47,042 nt of DNA, from assembly GCA_947593735.1 (NCBI GenBank), contig CANQDT010000018.1:1-47042 (forward strand), written 5' to 3'. Positions within the stretch are counted from its first letter, which is position 1; every line of letters starts with the position of its first letter. The DNA comes from an uncultured Lachnospiraceae bacterium. Lineage in GTDB: Bacteria; Bacillota; Clostridia; Lachnospirales; Lachnospiraceae. Below are positions 25,697 to 35,423 of the stretch, one piece after another. The notes under the pieces were generated by a model. It saw only the letters and a list, made by a program, of their open reading frames with translations, searched no databases and was not told the origin of the DNA. The position numbers were made by a program, and so were the translations under genes.

Positions 25697-27349
25697 ATGG
25701 AACAGAAAAAAAGAGAAATATTTGTCATCGGGCACCGCAATCCGGACACCGATTCCATCTGCGCGGCGATCGCGTACGCGGCGTTGAAAAATAAACTCGG
25801 AGAAGAAAATACCGCCTATATCGCGGCGCGCGCCGGGCAGATCAACGAGGAGACCGCTTTTGTGCTGCGGCGGTTCCAGCAGAAGCCCCCGCGGTATTTT
25901 TCCGATGTGCGGCCGCAGGTTTCCGATGTGGAGGTCGATAAAGTAGAGGGCATCGATCAGTCGATCTCTCTGAAGAAAGCGTGGGATATCATGCGCAGCA
26001 CCAGCCGCGTCACGCTTCCGGTTGTAAACGGGACCGCCCTGGAGGGACTGATCACCATCGGGGATATCGCTTATTCCGATATGGACGCCCACGAGAATAC
26101 CAACCTCGCGCGGGCAAATACCTCATATTCCAATATTGTGGAAACGCTCGAAGGCACGATGGTGACGGGCGATATCCACGGTCATTTTTCCGGCGGGAAA
26201 GTCATGGTCGCAACCGCGAATCCCGATGTCCTGGAAAATTATATCGACCGCGGGGATCTGGTCATCCTCGGAAACCGGTATGAATCGCAGCTGTGCGCGA
26301 TCGAGATGGGCGCGGGCTGCCTTGTGATCGCGGCGGACGCCTCGGTTTCCCGCACCATCTGCAAACTGGCATCCGAACACCACTGCGCGATCATCTCGAC
26401 GCCGTACGATACATATACCGTCGCGCGCCTGATCAATCACAGTATGCCGGTCAGCTATTTTATGACAAAAGACAACCTGATCAAATTTCACACCTATGAT
26501 ACCGTGGAAGACATCCAGAAGGTCATGGCGACGCGCCGTATGCGGGATTTCCCGGTCCTGGATAAGCAGAATCGTTATTATGGCATGATCTCCCGCCGGA
26601 GGCTGCTCGGCCTGCAGCGGAAACAGCTGATCCTTGTCGATCACAATGAGAAAGCGCAGGCAGTCGACGGCTATGAGGAAGCGAATATCCTGGAGATCAT
26701 CGATCACCACCGGATCGGCAATCTCGAAACGATCTCCCCGGTCTTTTTCCGCAATCAGCCGGTTGGATGTACCTCCACCATCATCTATCAGATCTATCAG
26801 GAACGCGGCGTCGAGATCGACCCCGCTGTCGCCGGTCTTCTCTGCGCCGCCATCCTGTCGGATACGCTCCTGTTCCGCTCCCCGACCTGCACGGACGCGG
26901 ACCGCAGCGCGGCGGAATATCTGGCGCGTGTCGCCGGGATCAACGTCAACAGTTTTGCGGCGGAAATGTTCCACGCGGGAAGCAACCTGAAAGACAAATC
27001 CGAGGACGAGATCTTCTATCAGGATTTTAAAAAGTTTACCGCGTCCGATTCGACTTTCGGCGTCGGTCAGATCAATTCCATGAACGGGGAAGAATTATCG
27101 GACCTCAAGGAACGGATCCTGCCCTATATGCGGAAAGCCATCACGGAACACGGCGTCGATATGCTGTTTTTCATGCTGACGAATATCATGGAGGAATCGA
27201 CCGAACTTCTGTTCATCGGCTCCGGCGCTTCCGAAGTCATAGAAAAAGCATTTGGACAGACGATCTACGGCGAATCCGTCATGCTTCCCCATGTCGTCTC
27301 GCGGAAAAAACAGCTGATCCCGGCAATTATGGCTGCGCTCCAGCAATAA
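25697..27349 (+). CDS. ppaC: Manganese-dependent inorganic pyrophosphatase with CBS and DRTGG domains
   Basis: Family II pyrophosphatase hydrolyses PPi and drives biosynthesis. At 550 residues it has the regulatory insert: DHH part 1 (GHRNPDTDS with H13, D17 and D19), CBS 1 (about 75-130), DRTGG (about 130-250), CBS 2 (about 250-310), then IDHHRIGN and the DHHA2 domain with the SRKKQLIP substrate-binding motif. Related CBS-pyrophosphatases are inhibited by AMP or ADP and activated by ATP or diadenosine polyphosphates, so it probably senses energy state. AGAAAGGA precedes the ATG. It is monocistronic. Confidence 0.95.
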   Translation: MEQKKREIFVIGHRNPDTDSICAAIAYAALKNKLGEENTAYIAARAGQINEETAFVLRRFQQKPPRYFSDVRPQVSDVEVDKVEGIDQSISLKKAWDIMRSTSRVTLPVVNGTALEGLITIGDIAYSDMDAHENTNLARANTSYSNIVETLEGTMVTGDIHGHFSGGKVMVATANPDVLENYIDRGDLVILGNRYESQLCAIEMGAGCLVIAADASVSRTICKLASEHHCAIISTPYDTYTVARLINHSMPVSYFMTKDNLIKFHTYDTVEDIQKVMATRRMRDFPVLDKQNRYYGMISRRRLLGLQRKQLILVDHNEKAQAVDGYEEANILEIIDHHRIGNLETISPVFFRNQPVGCTSTIIYQIYQERGVEIDPAVAGLLCAAILSDTLLFRSPTCTDADRSAAEYLARVAGINVNSFAAEMFHAGSNLKDKSEDEIFYQDFKKFTASDSTFGVGQINSMNGEELSDLKERILPYMRKAITEHGVDMLFFMLTNIMEESTELLFIGSGASEVIEKAFGQTIYGESVMLPHVVSRKKQLIPAIMAALQQ

Positions 27350-27387
27350 ATCCTGTTTGTTCCGAGATATGGACCGGAGGCTTTTTC

Positions 27388-27414
27388 TGTCACAGGACGA
27401 AATTTCCTGTGACA
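27388..27414. repeat. 10-bp inverted repeat after the pyrophosphatase gene
   Basis: TGTCACAGGA and TCCTGTGACA pair perfectly around 7 bases. It lacks a T-run on either side and stands just before the true terminator. It may stabilise the message end or be a protein site. Confidence 0.5.
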
Positions 27415-27415
27415 T

Positions 27416-27460
27416 AAAAAAAGATCATGCCTGGCATCCAAAACAGGCATGATCTTTTTT
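27416..27460. terminator. Bidirectional terminator between ppaC and nadE
   Basis: A 17-bp perfect stem (27417-27433 with 27444-27460), including the A/T tails, serves both convergent genes. GATCATGCCTG forms its core. Confidence 0.92.
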
Positions 27461-27461
27461 G

Positions 27462-29390
27462 TTATCTCGATCCGGAGGCAAGCAGCTCCAGCTCGTCCAT
27501 CCACAGCGCGGCGCTCGCGTCGCTCGGCATCCGGAAATCTCCCCTCGGCGACAGCGCCACCGAACCGACCTTCGGTCCGTCCGGAATACAGGAGCGCTTA
27601 AACTGCTGGCTGAAAAACCTCCGATAAAACGTCTGCATCCACTGGAGGATCACGGAAGGCTCATAGGTTCCCCGGAATGAACGCGCCGCAATGCGGTAAA
27701 TTTTCCCCGGAGAAAAGCCGAAGCGCATCATATAATATAAGAAAAAGTCGTGCAGCTCATACGGTCCGACCAGTTCTTCTGTTTTCTGGGAGATCGTCCC
27801 GTCCACCGGCGGGAGCAGTTCCGGGCTGACCGGCGTATCCAGAACATCCTCCAGGACTTTTTGGAGCCGTTGCTCCCCGCATGTATCCGCATAATACCGT
27901 ACCAGATGGCGCACAAGCGTTTTCGGCACGGAAGCATTTACCGCGTACATCGACATATGGTCGCCGTTATAAGTTGCCCAACCAAGGGCAAGCTCCGACA
28001 GATCGCCGGTTCCAATGACAAGACCGCCGCACTGATTCGCCAGATCCATAAGGACCTGCGTCCGCTCTCTCGCCTGTCCGTTTTCAAACGTGACATCATA
28101 CTGCGTCAGGCTGTGCCCGATATCCCGGAAATGCTGTTCAACAGACGCGCGGATCGGAATTTCTTTCAGCGTTCCGCCCAGTCCCTCCGTCAGACGCATG
28201 GCATTTCTCCGCGTCCGCTCGGTCGTCCCGAAGCAGGGCATCGTCACACATAAGATATTTTTTCTCGGAATCCCGAGCAAGTCAAACGCGCGCGCAGTTA
28301 CGAGCGCGGCAAGCGTGGAATCAAGCCCGCCGGAAATTCCGATCACCGCATGGCGGCTCCCGGTATGCGCGAGGCGCTTCCGAAGCCCCATCGCCTGGAG
28401 CATCAGGATTTCATCACAGCGTTTTTCGCGTTCTTCCTTTTTCCCCGGAATGAACGGATACCGGCTGTAAGTCCTCGTCAGCTCCGTATCCTCTGCCTTC
28501 ATATGGAACGGGATGAAAAAATACGCGCTTTCCTCCGCTTTATGATAGGTGGACATCCGCCTGCGCTCCGCCTGCAGCCGGTACAGATCAAGCTCGCTGA
28601 CAACCGTCTGGTTCCGGAACCGCTCCGCTTCCGCGAGCACAGCCCCGTTTTCGACGATCATATTATGGCTGCTGTATACAACATCCGTCGTGGATTCCCC
28701 TGTTCCGGCGTCCGCATAGAGATATCCGCACACAAGACGGGCGGACTGATTGGAAACAAGATTCCTCCGATACGTATCCTTGGCTGTCACCTCGACGCTC
28801 GCGGACAAGTTGCATATCACTGTCGCTCCCGCCATGGCAAGCCCGGTACTCGGCGGCAAAGGCGCCCACAGATCCTCGCAGATCTCGCAGCCGAGCACAA
28901 ACTCCGGCATCTCTTTGCACTGGAACAGCAGGTTTGTCCCGAACGGGACCTCCCTCGACCCGATAGAAACGGCATTTCCGGTCGTAATGCTTCCGCCCGT
29001 GAAATGCCTCGCTTCATAATATTCTGAATAATTCGGCAGATAAGTCTTTGGAACGATGCCGAGAACCGTTCCGTCCTGAACGACCGCCGCGCAGTTAAAC
29101 AACTTATATCCCTGCATCAGCGGCAGACCGACGACGACGATCCCGTCGCTGCCCTCCGTGGCGCGGGCGATTTCCTGAAGCCCTTCCACCGCCCGGCGGA
29201 GCAGCGGTTCCTGCAGGAACAGGTCGCCGCACGTATAGCCGGTAATACAAAGCTCCGGAAACGCCAGCAGCCGGACCTTTTCTTTCTGCGCTTTCCTGAT
29301 CAGGGCAATTATCTGCCGCACATTGTATCCCACGTCCGCGACCCGTATATCCGGAGTCGCCGCGCTTACTTTTAAATATCCGTCTCTCAT
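27462..29390 (-). CDS. nadE: Glutamine-hydrolysing NAD+ synthase
   Basis: NadE amidates nicotinic acid adenine dinucleotide to NAD+ with glutamine as ammonia donor. At 642 residues it has both halves. The N-terminal nitrilase-type glutaminase (about 1-280) shows the triad regions AFPELCITGY (Glu), GIVPKTYLPNY (Lys) and LGCEICEDLW (Cys). The C-terminal synthetase has the ATP-binding loop GISGGLDSTLA and FENGQARERTQ. It lies ten bases after dapB and is probably the last gene of dapA-dapB-nadE, ending at the bidirectional terminator. Confidence 0.97.
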   Translation of the reverse strand: MRDGYLKVSAATPDIRVADVGYNVRQIIALIRKAQKEKVRLLAFPELCITGYTCGDLFLQEPLLRRAVEGLQEIARATEGSDGIVVVGLPLMQGYKLFNCAAVVQDGTVLGIVPKTYLPNYSEYYEARHFTGGSITTGNAVSIGSREVPFGTNLLFQCKEMPEFVLGCEICEDLWAPLPPSTGLAMAGATVICNLSASVEVTAKDTYRRNLVSNQSARLVCGYLYADAGTGESTTDVVYSSHNMIVENGAVLAEAERFRNQTVVSELDLYRLQAERRRMSTYHKAEESAYFFIPFHMKAEDTELTRTYSRYPFIPGKKEEREKRCDEILMLQAMGLRKRLAHTGSRHAVIGISGGLDSTLAALVTARAFDLLGIPRKNILCVTMPCFGTTERTRRNAMRLTEGLGGTLKEIPIRASVEQHFRDIGHSLTQYDVTFENGQARERTQVLMDLANQCGGLVIGTGDLSELALGWATYNGDHMSMYAVNASVPKTLVRHLVRYYADTCGEQRLQKVLEDVLDTPVSPELLPPVDGTISQKTEELVGPYELHDFFLYYMMRFGFSPGKIYRIAARSFRGTYEPSVILQWMQTFYRRFFSQQFKRSCIPDGPKVGSVALSPRGDFRMPSDASAALWMDELELLASGSR

Positions 29391-29400
29391 CGTCCCTGTT

Positions 29401-30156
29401 TTATCCTATCACATCTGACATACTGTACATGCCGGCAGGTTTCCCCGCAAGGAAACAGGCAGCCTCCAGGGCTCCCTTTGCAAAAATCGCCTTGGAATAT
29501 GCCGTATGCTTCAATTCGATCACTTCATCGATCCCGGCAAAGATCACTTCATGTTCGCCGACGATCGTCCCTCCGCGCACCGCGCTGATGCCGATCTCTT
29601 TCGGAGAGCGCTTCTCCCTTCTCTGGCTGCGGTCATAGGCGTACTGGTACTCCTGTCCCGCGGCGTCATTCAGGGCGTCGGCAAGCGCCAGCGCTGTCCC
29701 GGAAGGCGCGTCTATCTTCTGATTGTGGTGCTTTTCCACGATCTCCATATCAAATCCCGCAGGCGCCAGTACGGACGCCGCCTGGCGGAGCAGCTTGAGC
29801 AGGGTGTTGATCCCAAGCGACATATTGGCGGACCTGAGGACCGCGACCCGGGAAGACGCCTCTTCCACGGCGCGCAGCTGTTCCTCCGACAATCCGGTCG
29901 TGCAGACGACGACCGGCGTCCCGGTCCGGACCGCGTAAGCGAGCAGACCGTCCACCGCCGACTTTGTAGAAAAATCAATGATGACGTCCGCGCGTATATC
30001 GCAATCGTCCATACTCTGAAAAACCGGATATCCGTTTTCCCGGTTATCCACCACATCGATTCCGGCAACGATCCGGCAGTCGTCCATGCCTGCGGCAATT
30101 TCGGTGATCACCTGCCCCATCCTGCCGTTGCAGCCGTGCATTATCATATTTATCAT
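29401..30156 (-). CDS. dapB: 4-hydroxy-tetrahydrodipicolinate reductase
   Basis: DapB reduces the DapA product to tetrahydrodipicolinate on the diaminopimelate and lysine pathway. The NAD(P) site MHGCNGRMGQ is at the N-terminus. The signature EKHHNQKIDAPSGTA carries the catalytic His and Lys. VVCTTGLSEEQL and RSANMSLGIN are also conserved. At 251 residues it is the usual Firmicutes length. It lies 18 bases after dapA. In a spore former the pathway also feeds dipicolinate. Confidence 0.97.
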   Translation of the reverse strand: MINMIMHGCNGRMGQVITEIAAGMDDCRIVAGIDVVDNRENGYPVFQSMDDCDIRADVIIDFSTKSAVDGLLAYAVRTGTPVVVCTTGLSEEQLRAVEEASSRVAVLRSANMSLGINTLLKLLRQAASVLAPAGFDMEIVEKHHNQKIDAPSGTALALADALNDAAGQEYQYAYDRSQRREKRSPKEIGISAVRGGTIVGEHEVIFAGIDEVIELKHTAYSKAIFAKGALEAACFLAGKPAGMYSMSDVIG

Positions 30157-30174
30157 GCCTGTTTCCTCCGACTT

Positions 30175-31065
30175 CTACGCTAACTGGATCCCTGCCTGGA
30201 GCAGCGCCCGTTTCAGCCGTTCCTCATTCTCCGGCAGCATATCGCACAGCGGCCGCCGACAGGCGCCTACCTTCTTTCCCATCAGATTCAGCGCGCTCTT
30301 GACCGGGATCGGATTCACTTCGCAGAAAAGGGCGTTGCATAAGTCCATATTCTGGAGCTGGAGCTGGCGGCTCCCCTCGACGTCCCCGTCAAAAAACTTG
30401 CGGCATATCTCATGGGTTTCGTGCGGTTTCACATTGGACAGAACGGAAATGACTCCCTTTCCGCCAAGCGCGAGGATCGGAACGATCTGATCGTCGTTCC
30501 CGGAATATAAGTCGATCTGGTCGCCGCACAGCGCCATGATCTGCGCGACCTGGGAAATGCTCCCCGAAGCCTCCTTCACACCGACAATGTTGTCAACATT
30601 CAGCACAAGGTGCGCGATCGTCTGTGGAGTCAGACCGCAGCCGGTCCGGCTCGGCACATTGTACATAATGATCGGAAGGCTGACCGACTCCGCGATCATT
30701 GTATAATGCTCGATCAGACCCTTCTGGGTCGCTTTGTTATAATAAGGCGTGACTACGAGTAGCCCGTCGGCTCCCGCTTTCTCCGCCGCCTGAGACAGAT
30801 AGATCGCCGTATCCGTACAGTTCGAACCGGTTCCGGCGACAACCGGGATCCTTCCCGCCACATGCTCGACGCATGCCCGTATGACTTCGATGTGTTCCTC
30901 ATGGCTTAAAGTCGAGGATTCCCCTGTTGTGCCGCATATGATGATCGCGTCCGTCCCATTGTCGATCTGCTCGTCAATGAGTTCTCTCAGTTTATTATAA
31001 TTTACCTGCAAAGAGTCCGAAAACGGCGTGATGATCGCTACTCCGGCGCCTCTGAAAATAGCCAT
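30175..31065 (-). CDS. dapA: 4-hydroxy-tetrahydrodipicolinate synthase
   Basis: DapA condenses pyruvate with aspartate semialdehyde, the first committed step to diaminopimelate. The TIM-barrel lyase shows the Schiff-base lysine K164 in VGVKEASG, Y135 in MYNVPSRTG and the GTTGESSTL segment. I start at the ATG at 31065 (296 residues), with GGGAGG seven bases upstream, rather than five codons earlier. It has a strong promoter of its own and a leader of only about 30 bases, too short for a lysine riboswitch. Confidence 0.97.
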   Translation of the reverse strand: MAIFRGAGVAIITPFSDSLQVNYNKLRELIDEQIDNGTDAIIICGTTGESSTLSHEEHIEVIRACVEHVAGRIPVVAGTGSNCTDTAIYLSQAAEKAGADGLLVVTPYYNKATQKGLIEHYTMIAESVSLPIIMYNVPSRTGCGLTPQTIAHLVLNVDNIVGVKEASGSISQVAQIMALCGDQIDLYSGNDDQIVPILALGGKGVISVLSNVKPHETHEICRKFFDGDVEGSRQLQLQNMDLCNALFCEVNPIPVKSALNLMGKKVGACRRPLCDMLPENEERLKRALLQAGIQLA

Positions 31066-31102
31066 ATATAAGCCTCCCATCCTAATTCTTCATTATCGAT
31101 AT

Positions 31103-31131
31103 ATTTTACAGGAATATACGAAAAAAGTCAA
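31103..31131 (-). promoter_or_regulatory. Sigma-A promoter of dapA-dapB-nadE
   Basis: TTGACT (31126-31131), 17 bases and TAAAAT (31103-31108). The -35 box is the end of the upstream terminator stem and the start of its T-tract. Confidence 0.8.
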
Positions 31132-31157
31132 CACACAACCAATGGTGTATTGACTTT
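31121..31157 (-). terminator. Terminator of the SSB-like gene
   Basis: A 10-bp stem with one G-T pair (31127-31136 with 31145-31154) and an 8-base loop, followed leftward by TTTTTT. It overlaps the dapA promoter. Confidence 0.8.
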
Positions 31158-31170
31158 GTTCGATTGTTTT

Positions 31171-31809
31171 CTATTTGACTGCCATTTCCAGGCTTTCCAT
31201 TTTACTGACAGATACTTCGTACGCCGTTCGTTTCAGAAACGAGCCGTCGCTGAGCCTTTTCTGGTAATCCCGGCTCTGTATCCTCCCCCACAGGGCGATA
31301 TGGGAACCGATCTCCAGCGTTCCGGCAAATCTCGCGTTTCTTCCCCAGCAGATACAGGGAATATAATCCGACTTTCCGTAGGCGCGGTTGACCGCGATCA
31401 GGATATCGGCGATCTCCCTTCCGAGCGGCGTCATACGGTACACCGGTTCCTTACATATGTACCCGTCCAGAAAGATCTGATTGGGCCGGCTGTGTTCTTC
31501 CTCTTCCCCGGAAAATTCGATCGATCTTACAAATACGGACAGCACCAGATGGTTCCTCCCGTTCTCATGCCGGTTAAAGGAACGGAACTGCCCGTGGGCT
31601 TCCACCCTGCGCCCCACATAATCCTCCGAAACATCGATGATCCGTTCCGATATCATCAGCGGAATGATATCATACGCTTCGCTGAGACGGTTTACTTTTA
31701 CATCCATCATGTAAAAGCCTTCTCCGTAAATCTGGTGGCTGAACGTGAATCCGGATACAATCTCTCCCGCAATCGTTACCTGGTTGTTTTGCAAAAATTG
31801 CTCTGTCAT
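31171..31809 (-). CDS. Single-stranded DNA-binding protein with two OB folds
   Basis: Two SSB-like OB domains lie in tandem in 212 residues: about 8-100 (NNQVTIAGEIVSG...HLVLSVFVRSIEF) and about 110-205 (NQIFLDGYICKEPVY...VNRAYGKSDYIPCICWGRNA). The second has the clearer SSB sequence. There is no acidic C-terminal tail of the DDDIPF type, which in classical SSB recruits repair partners. It may therefore be an accessory SSB rather than the replicative one. GGAGG lies nine bases before the ATG. It is flanked by typA upstream and its own terminator downstream. Confidence 0.82.
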   Translation of the reverse strand: MTEQFLQNNQVTIAGEIVSGFTFSHQIYGEGFYMMDVKVNRLSEAYDIIPLMISERIIDVSEDYVGRRVEAHGQFRSFNRHENGRNHLVLSVFVRSIEFSGEEEEHSRPNQIFLDGYICKEPVYRMTPLGREIADILIAVNRAYGKSDYIPCICWGRNARFAGTLEIGSHIALWGRIQSRDYQKRLSDGSFLKRTAYEVSVSKMESLEMAVK

Positions 31810-31914
31810 AGTACATTTCCTCCATATCTTCTTGTAAATGATTTGTAGTTAATGTATATGTGACAGAGCAATAAATTATTCATATTTTTTTAAAAATAAA
31901 AACAATTCCTGTAA

Positions 31915-33741
31915 TTATCTGCGATTTGCGCGCATTCTCTCCTTTGAATCCAGGATTTTTTTCCGGATCCGGATATTTTTCGGCGTAATCTCAAGCAACT
32001 CGTCCGTATCGATAAACTCAAGCGCCTGTTCCAGGCTGAGCTCCTTTTTCGGAGTCAGCTTCAGCGCGTCGTCGGAGCCGGAAGCCCTGGTATTGGTCAG
32101 CTGTTTCTTTTTGCAGACGTTGACCTCGATATCTTCCGATTTCGCGTTCTGACCGACGACCATTCCGGCATATACCTTTTCGCCCGGTCCGACAAAAAGG
32201 ATCCCACGGTCCTGCGCGCCGAACAGCCCATAGGTGATCGCCTCGCCGGTCTCAAACGCGATCAGGGAACCCTGCTTCCGGTACTGGATGTCGCCCTTAT
32301 ACGGACCATACTCGTCAAAGATCGTATTCATGACGCCGTTTCCGCGGGTGCTGGTCAGAAATTCTCCCCGATAACCGATCAATCCGCGGGACGGGATCCG
32401 GAACTCCAGCCTCGTATATCCTCCCTGCGTGGGAGCCATGCCCTGCAGTTCTCCTTTTCTCTGGCTGAGCTTTTCGATGATCGTTCCGGTAAATTCATCC
32501 GGCACATCGATCACAGCAAGCTCCATCGGCTCCAGGCGGAATCCGCGCGCGTCTGTTTTATACAGCACTTCCGCCTTGCTGACCGCGAACTCATATCCCT
32601 CCCTGCGCATATTTTCGATCAGAACCGAGAGATGCAGTTCTCCCCTGCCGGACACCTTAAAGCAGTCGGGGCTGTCCGTCTCCTCCACGCGGAGGCTTAC
32701 ATCGGTATTTAATTCGCGGAACAGCCGGTCCCGAAGATGGCGGGACGTCACATACTTGCCCTCCTGTCCTGCCATAGGGCTGTCATTTACAAGAAAATTC
32801 ATCGCGATGGTCGGTTCCGATATCTTCTGGAATGGGATCGGATCCGGCGCGTCGGACGCGCAGATCGTGTCGCCGATATGGATATCCGCGATACCGGAAA
32901 CCGCCACGATGGAACCCGCTTTCGCTTCCTCGACCTCGACCTTATTCAGCCCTTCAAATTCATACAGCTTACTGATCTTGACGCGGTTGTTTTTCTCCGG
33001 ATCGTGCGCGTTGACGACAACGCAGTCCTGATTGACCCGGATCGTTCCGTTCTCGATCTTTCCGATCCCGATCCTCCCGACATATTCATTGTAATCGATC
33101 GTGCTGATCAGCATCTGGGTCGGGGCTTCCTCATCACCGTCCGGGGCGGGAATATAATTTACGATCGTCTCAAACAGAGGCGTCATATCCACATATTCCC
33201 CATCCGGCTCATAAGCCGCCACGCCTTCCTTGGCGGACGCAAAAAGAAACGGGCAGTCCAGCTGCTCGTCGTCCGCGTCCAGTTCCAGAAACAGCTCCAA
33301 AACCTCGTCGATCACTTCCTCCGGGCGGGCTTCCGCCCGGTCGACCTTATTGACGCAGACGATGACGGGCAGGCTCATTTCCAGCGCTTTCCGCAGCACA
33401 AACTTTGTCTGGGGCATCGCGCCCTCGTAAGCGTCCACGACAAGGATCACGCCGTTTACCATTTTGAGCACGCGTTCGACTTCTCCGCTGAAATCCGCGT
33501 GACCGGGCGTATCGACAATGTTGATCTTTACGCCTTTATAGTTGATCGCCGTATTTTTTGATAATATCGTGATCCCACGTTCCCGTTCCAGGTCGTTGGA
33601 ATCCATGACCCGCTCCGCCACTTCCTGATTTTCGCGGAAGACCCCGCTTTGCTTGAGCAGCTCGTCGACCAGCGTCGTCTTTCCGTGATCGACATGGGCA
33701 ATGATCGCGACATTGCGGATCTTTTCTCTTGAAACACTCAT
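31915..33741 (-). CDS. typA: Ribosome-associated GTPase TypA/BipA
   Basis: TypA is a translational GTPase of the EF-G class linked to 50S assembly and stress growth. The G domain at the N-terminus shows AHVDHGKTT, DTPGHADF and NKVDR; later come domain II, the EF-G-like domains and the TypA-specific C-terminal region (GLFGAQDRG, NTRASGSD). I choose the ATG at 33741 (608 residues, the family norm). An open lead of 20 codons begins with TTG and is not expected. xylB ends 65 bases upstream. The 105-base gap downstream is AT-rich and has no clear terminator. Confidence 0.96.
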   Translation of the reverse strand: MSVSREKIRNVAIIAHVDHGKTTLVDELLKQSGVFRENQEVAERVMDSNDLERERGITILSKNTAINYKGVKINIVDTPGHADFSGEVERVLKMVNGVILVVDAYEGAMPQTKFVLRKALEMSLPVIVCVNKVDRAEARPEEVIDEVLELFLELDADDEQLDCPFLFASAKEGVAAYEPDGEYVDMTPLFETIVNYIPAPDGDEEAPTQMLISTIDYNEYVGRIGIGKIENGTIRVNQDCVVVNAHDPEKNNRVKISKLYEFEGLNKVEVEEAKAGSIVAVSGIADIHIGDTICASDAPDPIPFQKISEPTIAMNFLVNDSPMAGQEGKYVTSRHLRDRLFRELNTDVSLRVEETDSPDCFKVSGRGELHLSVLIENMRREGYEFAVSKAEVLYKTDARGFRLEPMELAVIDVPDEFTGTIIEKLSQRKGELQGMAPTQGGYTRLEFRIPSRGLIGYRGEFLTSTRGNGVMNTIFDEYGPYKGDIQYRKQGSLIAFETGEAITYGLFGAQDRGILFVGPGEKVYAGMVVGQNAKSEDIEVNVCKKKQLTNTRASGSDDALKLTPKKELSLEQALEFIDTDELLEITPKNIRIRKKILDSKERMRANRR

Positions 33742-33806
33742 GGTACCGTTTATCCTTCTTTCCGCAGGGTTTTGTTTTTCCCCTCCGTTCTCCTTCTCCA
33801 AACGCG

Positions 33807-35333
33807 TTATGACAGCCTGGCAAGCTCCGCGTACCGATCTTTCAAAGACGCGTACAGGTGCCGGTATAAGTCATGATAGCCCTGATAACGCAGTGTATGC
33901 TCCTTCACAGGCTCATTGCACTGATCCGGCGTGATCACCTGGTCGCACGCCTCCTCCACGCTGCCGAATATGCCCGCGCCGACTCCGGCAAGGATCGCGG
34001 CGCCAAGCGCCGGTCCTTCCTGCTGCGCGACGGTCTTTACCCTGCAGCCGTACAGGTCGGCAAGCATCTGCCTCCACAGAGGGCTTTTCCCGCCGCCTCC
34101 GCACGCCATCATTTCCTCGACATGGATCCCCATTTCTACCAGGATATCGTTGCAATCGCTGAGGGAATACGAGACTCCCTCCATGACGGCGCGGATAAAG
34201 TCCGCTTTGGTATGGATCGCGGAAATACCGAAAAATACGCCCCGGCAGTCCGGATCCAGGTGCGGCGTCCTCTCTCCCATCAGATAGGGGAGATAGATCA
34301 GGTTGTTGCTTCCGATCGGGGATCCCGCGGCGTCCTTGTTCATCAGATCGTACGGATCCACGCCCTCACGCTCGGCTTCCTGCACATAATCCTGGCAGAA
34401 CTGGTTTCGGAACCAGTTCAGCGACAATCCTGCCGCCTGCGTCACTCCCATCACATGCCATGCCCCGGGAACCGCGCAGCAGCATGTATGCACCCGTCCT
34501 TTCGGATCGACCGTCATCTGGCTGCTGTGGGCGAAAACGACGCCGGACGTCCCGATCGTTGTAAACGCCTTTCCGTCCCGGACAATCCCGGTCCCGACCG
34601 CAGCCGCGGCGTTGTCCCCCGCGCCTCCGACGACGACGGTAGACACGGACAGCCCGGTCTTTTCCGCGATCTCAGGCAGGATCGTGCCGGTTACTTCGCA
34701 GGACTCATAGACATCTGCCAGCAGCGACCGGTCAATCTCGAGCTTTTCCAGTACCTCATCCGACCAGCACCGGTTCGGAACGTCCAGAAGCTGCATGCCG
34801 GACGCGTCGGATACTTCCGTCGCAAAAACGCCGGTCAATATGTAACGGATATAATCTTTCGGAAGCAAAATATGCCTGCACCGCGCATAATGCACCGGTT
34901 CGTTATTTTTTACCCAGAGAATCTTTGCCGCCGTCCATCCGGTCAGCGCCGGATTCGCCGTGATCCGGATCAGCCGGTCCGCCCCGACTTTCTCCGTCAG
35001 TTCCACTGCCTCTTTTCCGGTGCGCTGGTCGCACCAGATGATCGACGGGCGGATCACTTCCCCGTTCTCATCCAGCATGACGAGCCCGTGCATCTGACCC
35101 GACAATCCGACTCCGGCAATCTCCTCCCCGGATATTCCCGACGAAGCGGTTACTTCCGCCAGCGTCTGAAGCACCGCGTCCCTCCAGTCTTCCGGATGCT
35201 GCTCCGCCCATCCGTTCTGCGGCTGCAGCATCGGATATTCTCTGGACGCGGACGCGATCACCTTACAATTTTCATCAAATAAGACTGTTTTGGTCGCGCT
35301 TGTCCCGATATCGATCCCAATTAAATAATTCAT
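33807..35333 (-). CDS. xylB: Xylulokinase
   Basis: XylB phosphorylates D-xylulose to xylulose 5-phosphate. It is a FGGY-family kinase of 508 residues with the ATP site IGIDIGTSATKTVLFD, the substrate segment GLSGQMHGLV and the catalytic GGAGDNAAAAVGTG. The GQMHG motif favours xylulose over glycerol. No xylose isomerase, regulator or transporter is adjacent. The upstream gap (35334-35423) shows a purine-rich leader and an imperfect hairpin but no confident catabolite-repression site. Confidence 0.92.
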   Translation of the reverse strand: MNYLIGIDIGTSATKTVLFDENCKVIASASREYPMLQPQNGWAEQHPEDWRDAVLQTLAEVTASSGISGEEIAGVGLSGQMHGLVMLDENGEVIRPSIIWCDQRTGKEAVELTEKVGADRLIRITANPALTGWTAAKILWVKNNEPVHYARCRHILLPKDYIRYILTGVFATEVSDASGMQLLDVPNRCWSDEVLEKLEIDRSLLADVYESCEVTGTILPEIAEKTGLSVSTVVVGGAGDNAAAAVGTGIVRDGKAFTTIGTSGVVFAHSSQMTVDPKGRVHTCCCAVPGAWHVMGVTQAAGLSLNWFRNQFCQDYVQEAEREGVDPYDLMNKDAAGSPIGSNNLIYLPYLMGERTPHLDPDCRGVFFGISAIHTKADFIRAVMEGVSYSLSDCNDILVEMGIHVEEMMACGGGGKSPLWRQMLADLYGCRVKTVAQQEGPALGAAILAGVGAGIFGSVEEACDQVITPDQCNEPVKEHTLRYQGYHDLYRHLYASLKDRYAELARLS

Positions 35334-35423
35334 CCTTCTTTTCCCCTTCTTCTTATCCGGCTTCCGGAACGCAAACCGCGTTTCCTTCCGCGCAATCTCA
35401 GCAATAGCTCTGTTTTCGCCCGG

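Noticed and set aside
31066-31102. Lysine riboswitch before dapA
   Set aside because: The predicted leader is about 30 bases, far too short for the fold.
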